Shown: piece after piece, positions 17,513 through 25,489 of the stretch
How positions within the stretch are numbered: the first letter of the stretch is position 1
Layout of the letters: each line of letters starts with the position of its first letter
Assembly: GCF_004339565.1 (NCBI RefSeq)
Contig: NZ_SMFZ01000001.1
Span: 1,240,001-1,304,000 of the forward strand
Source of the DNA: Pseudonocardia endophytica
GTDB lineage: Bacteria; Actinomycetota; Actinomycetes; Mycobacteriales; Pseudonocardiaceae
DNA: 64,000 bases
Direction: 5' to 3'
Position numbers and translations under genes: made by a program
Notes under the pieces: model-generated
What the model saw: only the letters and a program-made list of their open reading frames with translations
Database searches by the model: none
What the model was told of the DNA's origin: nothing

Positions 17513-18010
17513 GTGTCCGGCCTGACCGTCCGCCGAGCCCGCACGCCCGACGTGCGCGCGATCCGCGACCTCGTCGACTCCTACGCCGGGCGGGTGCTCC
17601 TGGACAAGGAGACGGTCACGCTCTACGAGACGGTGCCGGAGTTCCTCGTCGCCGAGCTCGACGGGCGTGTGGTCGGCTGCGGTGCGCTGCACGTGCTGTG
17701 GGAGGACCTCGGCGAGGTCCGCACGGTCGCCGTGCATCCCGAGGTCACCGGGCACGGGGTGGGGCACGCGCTCGTCGACGCGCTGATCGCGGGGGCGCGC
17801 GAGCTCGGCCTGTCCCGGGTGTTCGTGCTGACGTTCGAGAAGCAGTTCTTCGCCCGGCACGGGTTCGCCGAGATCGACGGGACCCCGGTGTCGGCGGACG
17901 TGTTCGCCGCGATGCTGCGGTCCTACGACGCGGGCGTCGCCGAGTTCCTGGACCTCGCGCACGTCAAGCCGAACACGCTGGGCAACGTCCGGATGCTGCT
18001 GACCCTCTAA
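17513..18010 (+). CDS. argA: Amino-acid N-acetyltransferase (ArgA-type GNAT)
   Basis: Single-domain GNAT protein of 165 residues. The acetyl-CoA site is visible in [24 protein letters not shown], and [18 protein letters not shown] is the second conserved block. The short form acetylates glutamate or glutamine for arginine synthesis in M. tuberculosis (Rv2747). The same neighbourhood, between ftsK and pgsA and on the strand opposite to both, supports orthology. The AraC-type regulator gene begins 10 bases downstream and may be co-transcribed. Confidence 0.82.
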   Translation: MSGLTVRRARTPDVRAIRDLVDSYAGRVLLDKETVTLYETVPEFLVAELDGRVVGCGALHVLWEDLGEVRTVAVHPEVTGHGVGHALVDALIAGARELGLSRVFVLTFEKQFFARHGFAEIDGTPVSADVFAAMLRSYDAGVAEFLDLAHVKPNTLGNVRMLLTL

Positions 18011-18020
18011 CCTGGTCGCC

Positions 18021-18851
18021 ATGGCGGGACCGGCGATCCCGACGGTGGAGACCGACGGCACCCACCGCTGGCGGACCTCGGCCCGGCTGCGCGAGCACGT
18101 GCGGGAGATCTGGGCGTGGCGGCAGGGTGCGGGTCCTCCCGGGACGCACCAGGGCGTGCCCGGCGGGCACCTGACCGTCGTGCTCTGTCTCGACGGCGAC
18201 GTCGAGGTCCTGAAGGCTCCGGACCCCGCGCGCGGTCCCGGACGGTTCGTCAGCTCCGTCGCCGGGCTGCACGACGCGCCCGCGGTGCTCGCCACCGGTC
18301 CGGCGCAGACCGGCATGCAGCTGGAGCTGACGTGGCGCGGTGCCCGCGCGCTGCTCGGACTGCCCGCCGGGGAGCTGGCCGGCGACGTCGTCGACCTCGC
18401 CGTGCTGCTTCCCGGGCTGGACGCGCTGCTCGACCGGTTGCACGGGACCCCGACATGGCCGGCCCGGTTCGCCCTGCTCGACGCGTGGCTCTGCGACCTG
18501 CTGGACACCCGCGAGCGGCCGTCGGTCCCGGCTCCGGAGCTCGCACGGGCCTGGGACCGGCTGATGAGCACCGGCGGCACGGCGAGGGTCGAGGACCTGG
18601 CCGCCGACGTCGGCTGGAGCAGGCGCCACCTGGGCGCGCGCTTCCGGGCCGAGACCGGGCTGGGCACCAAGACGGCGGCCCGGCTGATCCGCTTCGAGCG
18701 CGCTCTGGGCCTGCTGCGCTCGCCGGCGCGCCCCGGCCTGGCCGAGGTGGCCGCCGTCTGCGGCTACGCGGACCAGCCGCACCTGGCTCGGGACTTCCGG
18801 GATCTGGCGGGCCTCACCGCGACGGAGTGGCTGGCCGAGCGTTCGCTCTGA
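18021..18851 (+). CDS. AraC family transcriptional regulator
   Basis: 276 residues. The C-terminal 100 residues carry the two AraC helix-turn-helix units: VEDLAADVGWSRRHLGARFRAETG and LAEVAAVCGYADQPHLARDFRDLAG. The N-terminal 170 residues resemble the DUF6597-type sensor found in many actinobacterial AraC proteins (REIWAW near the start, then a beta-rich part). The ligand and targets are unknown. It starts 10 bases after argA, so the two may be one transcript. Confidence 0.85.
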   Translation: MAGPAIPTVETDGTHRWRTSARLREHVREIWAWRQGAGPPGTHQGVPGGHLTVVLCLDGDVEVLKAPDPARGPGRFVSSVAGLHDAPAVLATGPAQTGMQLELTWRGARALLGLPAGELAGDVVDLAVLLPGLDALLDRLHGTPTWPARFALLDAWLCDLLDTRERPSVPAPELARAWDRLMSTGGTARVEDLAADVGWSRRHLGARFRAETGLGTKTAARLIRFERALGLLRSPARPGLAEVAAVCGYADQPHLARDFRDLAGLTATEWLAERSL

Positions 18852-18956
18852 GCCGTCCGACGGGTGCCCGCGCGAGCGGCCGACCGAGCGGCCGCCCTGG
18901 GGTGGGCGCCGGGGCGCTCACTCCGAGCCACCTACCGGGTGTCTGCTCGGGTGGCG

Positions 18957-19427
18957 TCAGGCCGCCGACCGCACCGCCGCCACGACGGCCCACACGAGCA
19001 GGGCCACGACCAGCACCACCAGCGCGACGAGCAGCAGCACCGGCGAGAGCGCCAGCACGACCCCGACCAGCACCTTCGCCCACGCCGCGAGCGCGGCGAA
19101 CCCGCCCTTGATCGCGCCCCACACGGCGTTGCGGCCCTGCGCCATCGCCCTGGCCGCCCCGATCGCGGCACCGACGCCCGGTCCACCCTCCTGCGCCATC
19201 CGCTCCAGGGATCCGGCCAGGTCGTCGACCTTCTCCAGGGCCATCGCGGACAGCCGGTCGAGGAGCGCGACGAGCACCCGCTCCCCCGCCGCCCGCAGTC
19301 TCTCGCCGGGCGTCGGCCAGAGATCGGGGACGGCGGCATCGGGAACCGCAGCATCAGGAACCGCGGCATCAGGAACCGCTCTCAGGTGCCGCGCGCCCGC
19401 GCCCCGCACCGCCATCGCACTCGTCAT
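18957..19427 (-). CDS. Small membrane-anchored protein coupled to the GvpA-like gene
   Basis: 156 residues from ATG 19427, with a strong AGGAGGAG site. The N terminus has a repeated pentapeptide (AVPDA, three to four times). The middle is a helical Ala/Arg/Glu-rich region, and residues 118-152 form a long hydrophobic stretch ([20 protein letters not shown]) that could be one or two membrane segments. No known family is recognised. The start overlaps the stop of the GvpA-like gene (ATGA), so the two proteins are probably made together, and this one may tether the other to the membrane; that is inference. Confidence 0.7.
   Translation of the reverse strand: MTSAMAVRGAGARHLRAVPDAAVPDAAVPDAAVPDLWPTPGERLRAAGERVLVALLDRLSAMALEKVDDLAGSLERMAQEGGPGVGAAIGAARAMAQGRNAVWGAIKGGFAALAAWAKVLVGVVLALSPVLLLVALVVLVVALLVWAVVAAVRSAA
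19335..19379. repeat. Three 15-bp coding repeats
   Basis: Three tandem units of GGCATCAGGAACCGC (first two copies with one change each) encode the repeated Ala-Val-Pro-Asp-Ala pentapeptide near the N terminus of the small membrane protein. The unit length is a multiple of three, so copy number can vary without a frameshift. Confidence 0.85.
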
Positions 19428-19819
19428 CGCGACTCCTCCTTCTGCGACCGGCGTTCCTCGCGCAGCTCCTGCAGCCACTCTTTGCCGCCCTCGAGCACGC
19501 CGGCGGCGATCTCGCGCTTGCGGCCGGGCTTCTTCTGCCCCGAGCCGGAGCCGCCGCCTCCGCCGAGGAGCTTCTCGATCCCGGAGTCCCCCGAGGACTG
19601 CTCGAGCCGTCCGACGGCCTCCGCGTAGCGCAGGTAGGTGTCCACGCTGGCGACGACGATCCGGGCCTGGATCGTGATCAGCTCCAGACCGATGATCGAG
19701 ATCTTCGCCCACACGTCGATGACGAGGCCCTTGTCCAGGATGAGCTCGACGACCTGGGCGAGATCACCCTGCGCGCGCCGCTCGACCCGACCCCCTCCCG
19801 CGGTGGCCACCCCGTTCAC
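19424..19819 (-). CDS. Gas vesicle structural protein (GvpA/GvpJ family), solitary
   Basis: 131 residues from GTG 19819, which has a GGGAGGG stretch upstream. Residues 20-72 are a clear GvpA core: [29 protein letters not shown] and [16 protein letters not shown]. The core is followed by a Gly-rich linker and a charged C-terminal helix ([19 protein letters not shown]) that is not typical of GvpA. GvpA forms the ribs of gas vesicles, but none of the usual partners (gvpF/L, gvpK, gvpN, gvpG, gvpO) is present in this window. The only coupled gene is the small membrane protein downstream. A role other than buoyancy is plausible. Confidence 0.8.
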   Translation of the reverse strand: MNGVATAGGGRVERRAQGDLAQVVELILDKGLVIDVWAKISIIGLELITIQARIVVASVDTYLRYAEAVGRLEQSSGDSGIEKLLGGGGGSGSGQKKPGRKREIAAGVLEGGKEWLQELREERRSQKEESR

Positions 19820-19968
19820 CCGGTCCGCCCTCCCCGCCGGTGCCCGCGCGTCACCCGGTCGAGTCGCACTGTGGCACAACCGGAGACGACCCGCCGCGCT
19901 GCTCGGCCGTCCGGCGGATCCGGTTCGTCCAAGACTCCGGCGGCGCCGCAGCGCCAGGATCTCGTCCC

Positions 19969-20358
19969 ATGAGCGACGTTCCCAGCGTGTGGGCGAGCCT
20001 GGCCTGCACCGACCCCCGCGTGATGATCCGCTTCCTGGTCGAGGCGTTCGGGTTCACCGAGCGCGTCGTCTACGCCGACGGGCAGACCGTCCACCACGCC
20101 GAGCTGACCTGGACCGGCCCGTCCGGGCAGGCCGGAGGCGTCATGCTCGGCCCGGCGGCCGAGTGCGGCGAGATGCCGCCCCCCGGCTCCGGGGCGATCC
20201 ACGTCGTCACCGACGACCCGGACGGCCGCTTCGCCGCCGCCGTCGCGGCCGGGGCGACCGTCGTGCACGAGCCGACGGACGTCGACTACGGCAGCCGCAT
20301 CTGCGAGCTCCGCGACCCGGAGGGCAACCTGTGGAGCTTCGGCACCTGGTACGAGTGA
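19969..20358 (+). CDS. VOC (glyoxalase/bleomycin resistance) superfamily protein
   Basis: 129 residues with a beta-alpha-beta-beta-beta fold. [25 protein letters not shown] opens the first module and [18 protein letters not shown] closes the second, carrying the usual metal-ligand Glu. The second module's first strand is [14 protein letters not shown]. These proteins range from glyoxalases to antibiotic-binding proteins, and the substrate cannot be told. ATG 19969 is chosen because the fold begins right after it. trmL follows 13 bases later. Confidence 0.8.
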   Translation: MSDVPSVWASLACTDPRVMIRFLVEAFGFTERVVYADGQTVHHAELTWTGPSGQAGGVMLGPAAECGEMPPPGSGAIHVVTDDPDGRFAAAVAAGATVVHEPTDVDYGSRICELRDPEGNLWSFGTWYE

Positions 20359-20371
20359 CAGGCTCTGCCGC

Positions 20372-20869
20372 GTGTTCCGCATCGCGCTGCACGCCCCGGA
20401 GATCCCGCCGAACACCGGCAACGTGATCCGGCTGGCGGCCAACACCGGGGCCGAGCTGCACCTCGTCGGTCCGCTCGGGTTCTCGCTGGCCGAACGGCAG
20501 GTCCGGCGGGCCGGGCTGGACTATCACGAGCTGGCCGACGTCCGGGTGCACACCGACTCCGACGCGTTCCGCGCCCACCTCGACGGCATCGCTCCCGCGC
20601 CGTCGGTGTGGGCGTTCACGACGGCGGCGGACCGGTCGTACACCGACGTCGCCTACGCCGCGGGCGATGTGCTGCTGTTCGGGCGCGAGTCGGACGGGCT
20701 ACCGGACGCCGAGGCGGACCGTGCCACCGCACGGGTCGGTCTGCCGATGGTGGGCGGCTCGCGGTCGCTGAACCTCGCGAACGCGGTCGGGATCGCCGTC
20801 TACGAGGCGTGGCGGCAGCACGGCTTCGCCGGTGGCATCACTGCCGGACCGCCTGCACGTCGAGCGTGA
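20372..20869 (+). CDS. trmL: tRNA (cytidine(34)-2'-O)-methyltransferase, TrmL type
   Basis: SPOUT methyltransferase of 165 residues that 2'-O-methylates the wobble base of certain leucine tRNAs. It is short with no N-terminal extension, as TrmL is. Motifs: HAPEIPPNTGNVIRLAANTG (motif 1), LLFGRESDGLP (motif 2) and LPMVGGSRSLNLANAVGIAVYE (motif 3, forming the trefoil knot that binds SAM). The start is GTG 20372, one residue before FRIALHAPEIPPNTGN. Its last 32 bases overlap the 3' end of the YceI gene on the other strand. Confidence 0.88.
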   Translation: MFRIALHAPEIPPNTGNVIRLAANTGAELHLVGPLGFSLAERQVRRAGLDYHELADVRVHTDSDAFRAHLDGIAPAPSVWAFTTAADRSYTDVAYAAGDVLLFGRESDGLPDAEADRATARVGLPMVGGSRSLNLANAVGIAVYEAWRQHGFAGGITAGPPARRA

Positions 20870-21707
20870 TGTCGATCGTGGACCCGACGACCGGGAGTCC
20901 CTTCGCGATCGTCTGCTGCCAGTTGAGCGTGAAGTGCTCGCGGTGCAGCGACGTGGTCGCGACGGCGCCGATCCGCTCCCCGTTCCACTCCGCGTTGCCC
21001 AGGAACGTCGTGTCCAGCGCGACGTCGCTGGTCAGCCCGTGCAGCGTGAGATCACCGTCGACGGTCCAGTGGTTCCCACCGTGCTGGACGACCCGCACGC
21101 TCGCGAAGCGCAGCTCCGGGAACCGCTCGACGTCCAGGAAGTCGGCCGAACGCAGGTGTGTGTCCCGGGCCTCGACGTTCGTGTCCACACTGGCCGACTC
21201 GATGACGACGTCCACGGAGGACTCCTCGAACGGCTCGGTGATCCGGAGCTGCCCGGAGAACCTGTTGAACCGCCCGTACACCTTGGACATCCCGATGTGG
21301 CGGGCGACGAACCGGACCGACGAGTGGTCCGGGTCGATCACGTAGATGCCCGGTCGCGGCGGGCGCAGCTCCGGGTCCTCGGTCAGGCCGAACGAACCCA
21401 TCTCCGAGTGCGTGCCCCACTGGACCTCGACGCTCTCGGTCTCCGCCCGGTAGCCACCGGCCTCGGCGCGCACCCGGTAGCGGCCCGGCATCAGCGCAGA
21501 CGTGAACTGCCCGTACGGGTCGGCCTCGACGCGCACGATCTCGCGGTCGGCCGCGTCCAGCACGGTGACCGCGCTGCCCGGCAGCGGAGCGCCCGCCGTG
21601 TCCCGAACCTGGCCGCTCAGCACGCCTCCGGTCAGCGGGATCGGCAGCAGGGCGTGCCGGTCGGTCGTCCCGCGACCGCCACCGCGGCGGCGCTTGCTCC
21701 AGAACAC
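20838..21707 (-). CDS. YceI family protein with N-terminal carboxypeptidase-regulatory-like domain
   Basis: 289 residues from GTG 21707, chosen because AGGAGG lies nine bases upstream; an upstream GTG (21743) would lengthen the N terminus but includes that ribosome site. Residues 25-105 are a beta sandwich of the carboxypeptidase-regulatory/CnaB type (GGVLSGQVRDTAGAPLPGSAVTVLD). The rest is a YceI lipocalin-like barrel (YVIDPDHSSVRFVARHIGMSKVYGRF, then FTLNWQQTIAKGLPVVGSTIDITLDV), a fold that binds polyisoprenoids. No signal peptide is seen, although the N terminus is Arg-rich. The two-domain arrangement recurs in actinobacteria. Confidence 0.82.
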   Translation of the reverse strand: MFWSKRRRGGGRGTTDRHALLPIPLTGGVLSGQVRDTAGAPLPGSAVTVLDAADREIVRVEADPYGQFTSALMPGRYRVRAEAGGYRAETESVEVQWGTHSEMGSFGLTEDPELRPPRPGIYVIDPDHSSVRFVARHIGMSKVYGRFNRFSGQLRITEPFEESSVDVVIESASVDTNVEARDTHLRSADFLDVERFPELRFASVRVVQHGGNHWTVDGDLTLHGLTSDVALDTTFLGNAEWNGERIGAVATTSLHREHFTLNWQQTIAKGLPVVGSTIDITLDVQAVRQ

Positions 21708-21813
21708 GTCGTGCGACCTCCTGCGTCGAAACGGGCGTACCACTCTCGCACGTCCGTAACGGTCCGGTTAACCCGAGACCGCAGGAAAGGCCGGTCGAGC
21801 GACCCACCTCACG

Positions 21814-24390
21814 TCAGCGGTCGTCGTCCTCGTCCTGCTCGTCGTCCTCGTCCACCGGAGAGCCGTCGGCCGTCCCTCCCCCGCGGATCAGGTAGAGCGC
21901 GTTCTCCAGCTCGTCCGGCTTGACGAGAACGTCGCGCGCCTTCGAGCCCTCGGACGGTCCGACGATGTGCCGCGTCTCGAGCAGGTCCATCAGGCGTCCG
22001 GCCTTGGCGAAGCCGACGCGCAGCTTGCGCTGCAGCATCGACGTCGACCCGAACTGCGAGGTCACGATCAGCTCGGCGGCCTGCAGCAGCACGTCGAGGT
22101 CGTCGCCGATGTCGGCGTCGATCTCCTTCTTCTCGCCGGCCTTCTGCGCCGTGACGCCCTCGGTGTAGCTGGGCTCGGCCTGCTCCTTGGTGAACGCGAC
22201 GACCCGGGCGATCTCGTCGTCGTCGATGAACGCGCCCTGCATGCGGGTCGGCTTACCCGCCCCCATCGGCAGGTAGAGCGCGTCGCCCATACCGATCAGC
22301 TTCTCGGCGCCCGGCTGGTCCAGGATGACCCGGGAGTCGGTCAGCGACGACGTCGCGAACGCCAGCCGGCTCGGGACGTTCGTCTTGATCAGGCCGGTGA
22401 CGACGTCCACGGACGGCCGCTGGGTCGCCAGGATCAGGTGGATGCCGGCCGCACGGGCCTTCTGGGTGATCCGGACGATCGCGTCCTCGACGTCCCGGGG
22501 TGCGGTCATCATCAGGTCGGCGAGCTCGTCGACGATCGTCATGATGTACGGGTACGGCCGGTACACCCGCTCGCTGCCCGGCGGCGCGACGATCTCGCCG
22601 GAGCGGACCTTGCGGTTGAAGTCGTCGATGTGCCGGACCCGGTTGGCCTGCATGTCCTGGTAGCGCTGCTCCATCTCCTCCACCAGCCAGGCCAGCGCCG
22701 CGGCGGCCTTCTTCGGCTGGGTGATGATGGGCGTGATCAGGTGCGGGATGCCTTCGTACGGCGTCAGCTCGACCATCTTCGGGTCGATCAGGATCATCCG
22801 GACCTCGTCCGGCGTGGCCCGGGACAGCAGGCTCACCAGCATCGAGTTCACGAAGCTCGACTTACCCGACCCGGTGGAGCCCGCGACCAGCAGGTGCGGC
22901 ATCTTCGCCAGGTTCGCGACGAGGTAGTGCCCCTCGATGTCCTTGCCCAGCCCGATGCCCATCGGGTGCTGCTCGGTACGCGCGCTCGCGGAGCGCAGGA
23001 CGTCGCCGAGGCGGACCATCTCGCGGTCGGTGTTCGGCACCTCGATGCCGACGGCGGACTTGCCGGGGATCGGGGCGAGCAGGCGGATGTTGTCGTTCGC
23101 CACGGCGTAGGCCATGTTCCGCTGCAGCTGCGTGATCTTCTCGACCTTCACGGCGGGGCCGAGCTCGATCTCGTAGCGGGTGACCGTCGGGCCGCGGGTG
23201 AAGCCGGTGACCTGGGCATCCACGTTGAACTGGTCCAGCACGCCGGTGATCGCCTCGATCATGGCGTCGTTCGCCGTGGACCGGGCCTTGGCGACGGGTC
23301 CGACCTCGAGCATGTCGGCGGGCGGGAGCGTGTACTCGGTCTCCACGATCGGCTCGCGGATGGCCATCGACAGCTGCTCGCCGTCCGACGGGGGCGTGTC
23401 CTCGGCGGGCGGGGTCTCGACGACGGGCTTCGCCGGCCGCTTGGGCTTGGGCGCCTGCTCGCCCCGTGTCTCCTCGGGAGCGGGCGCGTGCTCGCCCTCC
23501 TCGGTGCGGAACGCGTCGGCCTCGCTGGCCTGCTGGCGCCGACGGCTCGGGCGCCTCCGCGCCGGCGGAGCGTCCTCGCCCGCCTCCTTCTCGGCGACGG
23601 CGTCGGCCACCGTCTTCGGGGCGTCGGCGTCCGCGCTCTCGTCCTCGGGGACCTCGCCCATCAGGCGGCGGAACCGGGCCGGGACCTCGCGCACCGGCGT
23701 GCCGGTGAGCAGCAGCAGCGCGTACGCGGTCAGCAGCACGAGCACCGGGACGGCGACCCAGGCCGTCAACCCGGTGGTCAACGGCGTGGCGGCGACGTAG
23801 CCGAGCGCCCCGCCGCCGGTGCGCCACTGCGCGGGGTCCGACGGCGCGCCGGTGGCCAGATGCACCAGCCCGAGCACGCCGAGCGCGAGCAGCAGCGCGC
23901 CCGCCACGATCCTCGGCCGGGCCTCCGGGTGTGACGGCGTGGTCACCAGCACGACGCCGACGAGCAGCAGCAGCACCGGCAGGAGCACGCCCGCCACGCC
24001 CATCACGGCGCCCACCCCGTAGGTGAACCAGTGGGCGACCACTCCCCCGGCCTCGAACCAGATCCCCGCGGCGGCGATCACGGCCAGCACCAGGAACCCG
24101 AACCCGAGGCCGTCCCGTCGGTGCGCCGGGTCGATGTCCCTGGTCCGGCCGATCGCGCGGCCGCCCGCCCTTCCGATCCGCACGATCCCGCGGCCGACCG
24201 CGTCGATCGACCGGTCGATCAGGTCGGGGCCCTGGCGACGCGGCGGCCTGCGCTGGGGCTGCCTGCCCTTCCCGCCCGCGGGACGACGCGACCCGCCACG
24301 GCCGCTTCCCGACCGGCCGCCCCCCGAACGACCCCGTCCGGTGGCGGCGGCCCGCGCCGTGGTCCTGGACGTGCCCCCGCGAGTTGCCAT
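21814..24390 (-). CDS. ftsK: DNA translocase FtsK
   Basis: 858 residues from ATG 24390. The N terminus is Arg/Gly-rich, followed by four hydrophobic segments (residues 95-240), an acidic/Pro linker, and the alpha/beta motor with Walker A GSTGSGKS near residue 505 and Walker B in IMTIVDELADLMM. The C-terminal gamma winged helix (residues 785-850, SMLQRKLRVGFAKAGRLMDLLE) recognises the polar KOPS sequences. FtsK anchors at the division septum and pumps chromosome ends into the daughter cells. It follows rnj in the same order as in mycobacteria, with the TetR/P450 pair inserted between. Confidence 0.94.
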   Translation of the reverse strand: MATRGGTSRTTARAAATGRGRSGGGRSGSGRGGSRRPAGGKGRQPQRRPPRRQGPDLIDRSIDAVGRGIVRIGRAGGRAIGRTRDIDPAHRRDGLGFGFLVLAVIAAAGIWFEAGGVVAHWFTYGVGAVMGVAGVLLPVLLLLVGVVLVTTPSHPEARPRIVAGALLLALGVLGLVHLATGAPSDPAQWRTGGGALGYVAATPLTTGLTAWVAVPVLVLLTAYALLLLTGTPVREVPARFRRLMGEVPEDESADADAPKTVADAVAEKEAGEDAPPARRRPSRRRQQASEADAFRTEEGEHAPAPEETRGEQAPKPKRPAKPVVETPPAEDTPPSDGEQLSMAIREPIVETEYTLPPADMLEVGPVAKARSTANDAMIEAITGVLDQFNVDAQVTGFTRGPTVTRYEIELGPAVKVEKITQLQRNMAYAVANDNIRLLAPIPGKSAVGIEVPNTDREMVRLGDVLRSASARTEQHPMGIGLGKDIEGHYLVANLAKMPHLLVAGSTGSGKSSFVNSMLVSLLSRATPDEVRMILIDPKMVELTPYEGIPHLITPIITQPKKAAAALAWLVEEMEQRYQDMQANRVRHIDDFNRKVRSGEIVAPPGSERVYRPYPYIMTIVDELADLMMTAPRDVEDAIVRITQKARAAGIHLILATQRPSVDVVTGLIKTNVPSRLAFATSSLTDSRVILDQPGAEKLIGMGDALYLPMGAGKPTRMQGAFIDDDEIARVVAFTKEQAEPSYTEGVTAQKAGEKKEIDADIGDDLDVLLQAAELIVTSQFGSTSMLQRKLRVGFAKAGRLMDLLETRHIVGPSEGSKARDVLVKPDELENALYLIRGGGTADGSPVDEDDEQDEDDDR

Positions 24391-24532
24391 TGCCTCACGG
24401 TAGCGCCGAGGACCGACAGAACCGGGCACCGACGCGGACCCGGCCGCCGCCGGAAACGTCACGCCCGGCCGGACCGCGGTCCGGCCGACACCGACCGCAG
24501 AAACGCCGCGCTCCCGTCGCAGCCCGTCCGGC

Positions 24533-24608
24533 AGAACGCACGGTGATCCGGAGAGCGCGCGGTGATCCGGAGAACGCGCGGTGATCCGGAGAACGCGCGG
24601 TGATCCGG
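24533..24608. repeat. Four tandem copies of a 19-bp repeat plus an inverted partner
   Basis: Units of AGAACGCGCGGTGATCCGG occupy 24533-24551, 24552-24570, 24571-24589 and 24590-24608; the first two have one change each. A partial unit (AGAACGCGC) follows. An inverted copy is at 24649-24667 (GCGCGAACTCCGGATCAGC), so any unit can pair with it into a large stem. It lies in the 381-base gap between ftsK and the TetR gene. The core CCGGAGAACGCGCG also occurs at 37375. It is a different sequence from the 20-bp array at 12501. Confidence 0.9.
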
Positions 24609-24730
24609 AGAACGCGCCTGACCGGGCGCGTGCGTTCGCCCGGCCCGAGCGCGAACTCCGGATCAGCGCGCGCCGGACGTCAGCAGGCGAGGCGACTCCG
24701 CCCAGGGCCGGGCCATCCCCCGCCGAGATG

Positions 24731-24778
24731 GACGTGACGGTCGAACGATCTCCGCCGGAGAGCGTTGACGTTCATGTC
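24731..24778. repeat. Imperfect dyad with GACGTGA/GTTCATGTC ends (family B, copy 1)
   Basis: The left arm 24731-24753 and right arm 24757-24778 pair over about 22 bases with a few bulges. The inner stem TCTCC-GCC-GGAGA is perfect. The right end covers the stop codon of the TetR gene (24772-24774). A related dyad with the same outer ends is at 37061-37114. It could act as a terminator for the TetR gene. Confidence 0.6.
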
Positions 24779-25365
24779 GAGGCTGGAGGCTCCGGGCCGA
24801 AGGCGGCGTCCAGGCCGGCGTCCAGGGCACGCAGTGCGTCCTGCGGGTCGAGCCCGGCTCCGAGGACGTGGACGGTGAGCCCGTCCGCGAGACCGAGCAG
24901 GACGGTCGTCGCCAGCGCAGGGTCGTCGACGGCGCCCGCCGCGGCGATCTCCGACGCGACGTGCCCGCGGAGCTGCCCGACGCCGTCGCGGACCGAGCGG
25001 GTGATCACGTCGTCCCGCCCGGAGACCAGGTGGGCGAGGAGCGCCCTGGCCTCACGGAGACGGCGCTCGTCGATCGGGAGCCACTGCGTGAGCAGCACCC
25101 GGACGCGATCCCGCGGGCCGGGGTCGTCCATCTCGGACAGCAGTCGCCCGCACTCCTCGGCGACCCGTTCCCCGACGATCTCGAACGCGAACAGCAGCAT
25201 CTCGTCGCGGGTGTGGAAGTAGTGCTGGACCAGGCCCATCGACACGCCCGCCTCGCCCGCCACCCGGCGGAGGCTGACGGCGTCGACGCCCTGGTCGGCG
25301 ACGACCCGCCACAGCGCGTCCGCGATCTCGCGGCGGCGCTGCGCGTGATCGACCTGACGGGGCAC
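24772..25365 (-). CDS. TetR family transcriptional regulator (next to P450)
   Basis: 197 residues from GTG 25365. The N-terminal HTH is typical: VDHAQRRREIADALWRVVADQG, then VSLRRVAGEAGVSMGLVQHYFHTRDEML. The C-terminal ligand domain (LRGHVASEIAAAGAVDDP and onward) looks like that of the BetI/TetR_C_6 group. It diverges from the P450 gene across a 124-base gap that holds a large inverted repeat, so it probably represses the P450 gene and itself. The effector is unknown. Confidence 0.88.
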   Translation of the reverse strand: MPRQVDHAQRRREIADALWRVVADQGVDAVSLRRVAGEAGVSMGLVQHYFHTRDEMLLFAFEIVGERVAEECGRLLSEMDDPGPRDRVRVLLTQWLPIDERRLREARALLAHLVSGRDDVITRSVRDGVGQLRGHVASEIAAAGAVDDPALATTVLLGLADGLTVHVLGAGLDPQDALRALDAGLDAAFGPEPPAST

Positions 25366-25416
25366 CGGGCCATCATGCCCCTCCCGGAGCCGGCACCCGG
25401 GGACCTCCCGCCAGCA

Positions 25417-25471
25417 TGGCAATGCGGATGCATGGCGAACGACAGCCGGATACCATGCAGGTGCATTGCCA
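25417..25471. promoter_or_regulatory. Likely TetR operator between the regulator and P450 genes
   Basis: TGGCAATGCGGATGCATGG (25417-25435) and CCATGCAGGTGCATTGCCA (25453-25471) are inverted copies over 19 bases with three mismatches and a 17-base spacer. Each arm is itself partly palindromic (ATGCA-GG-TGCAT in the right arm), so it could bind two dimers. The position is typical for a divergent TetR operator. The right arm ends 18 bases before the P450 start. Confidence 0.6.
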
Positions 25472-25489
25472 CGCTGACGAGGAGGACCG

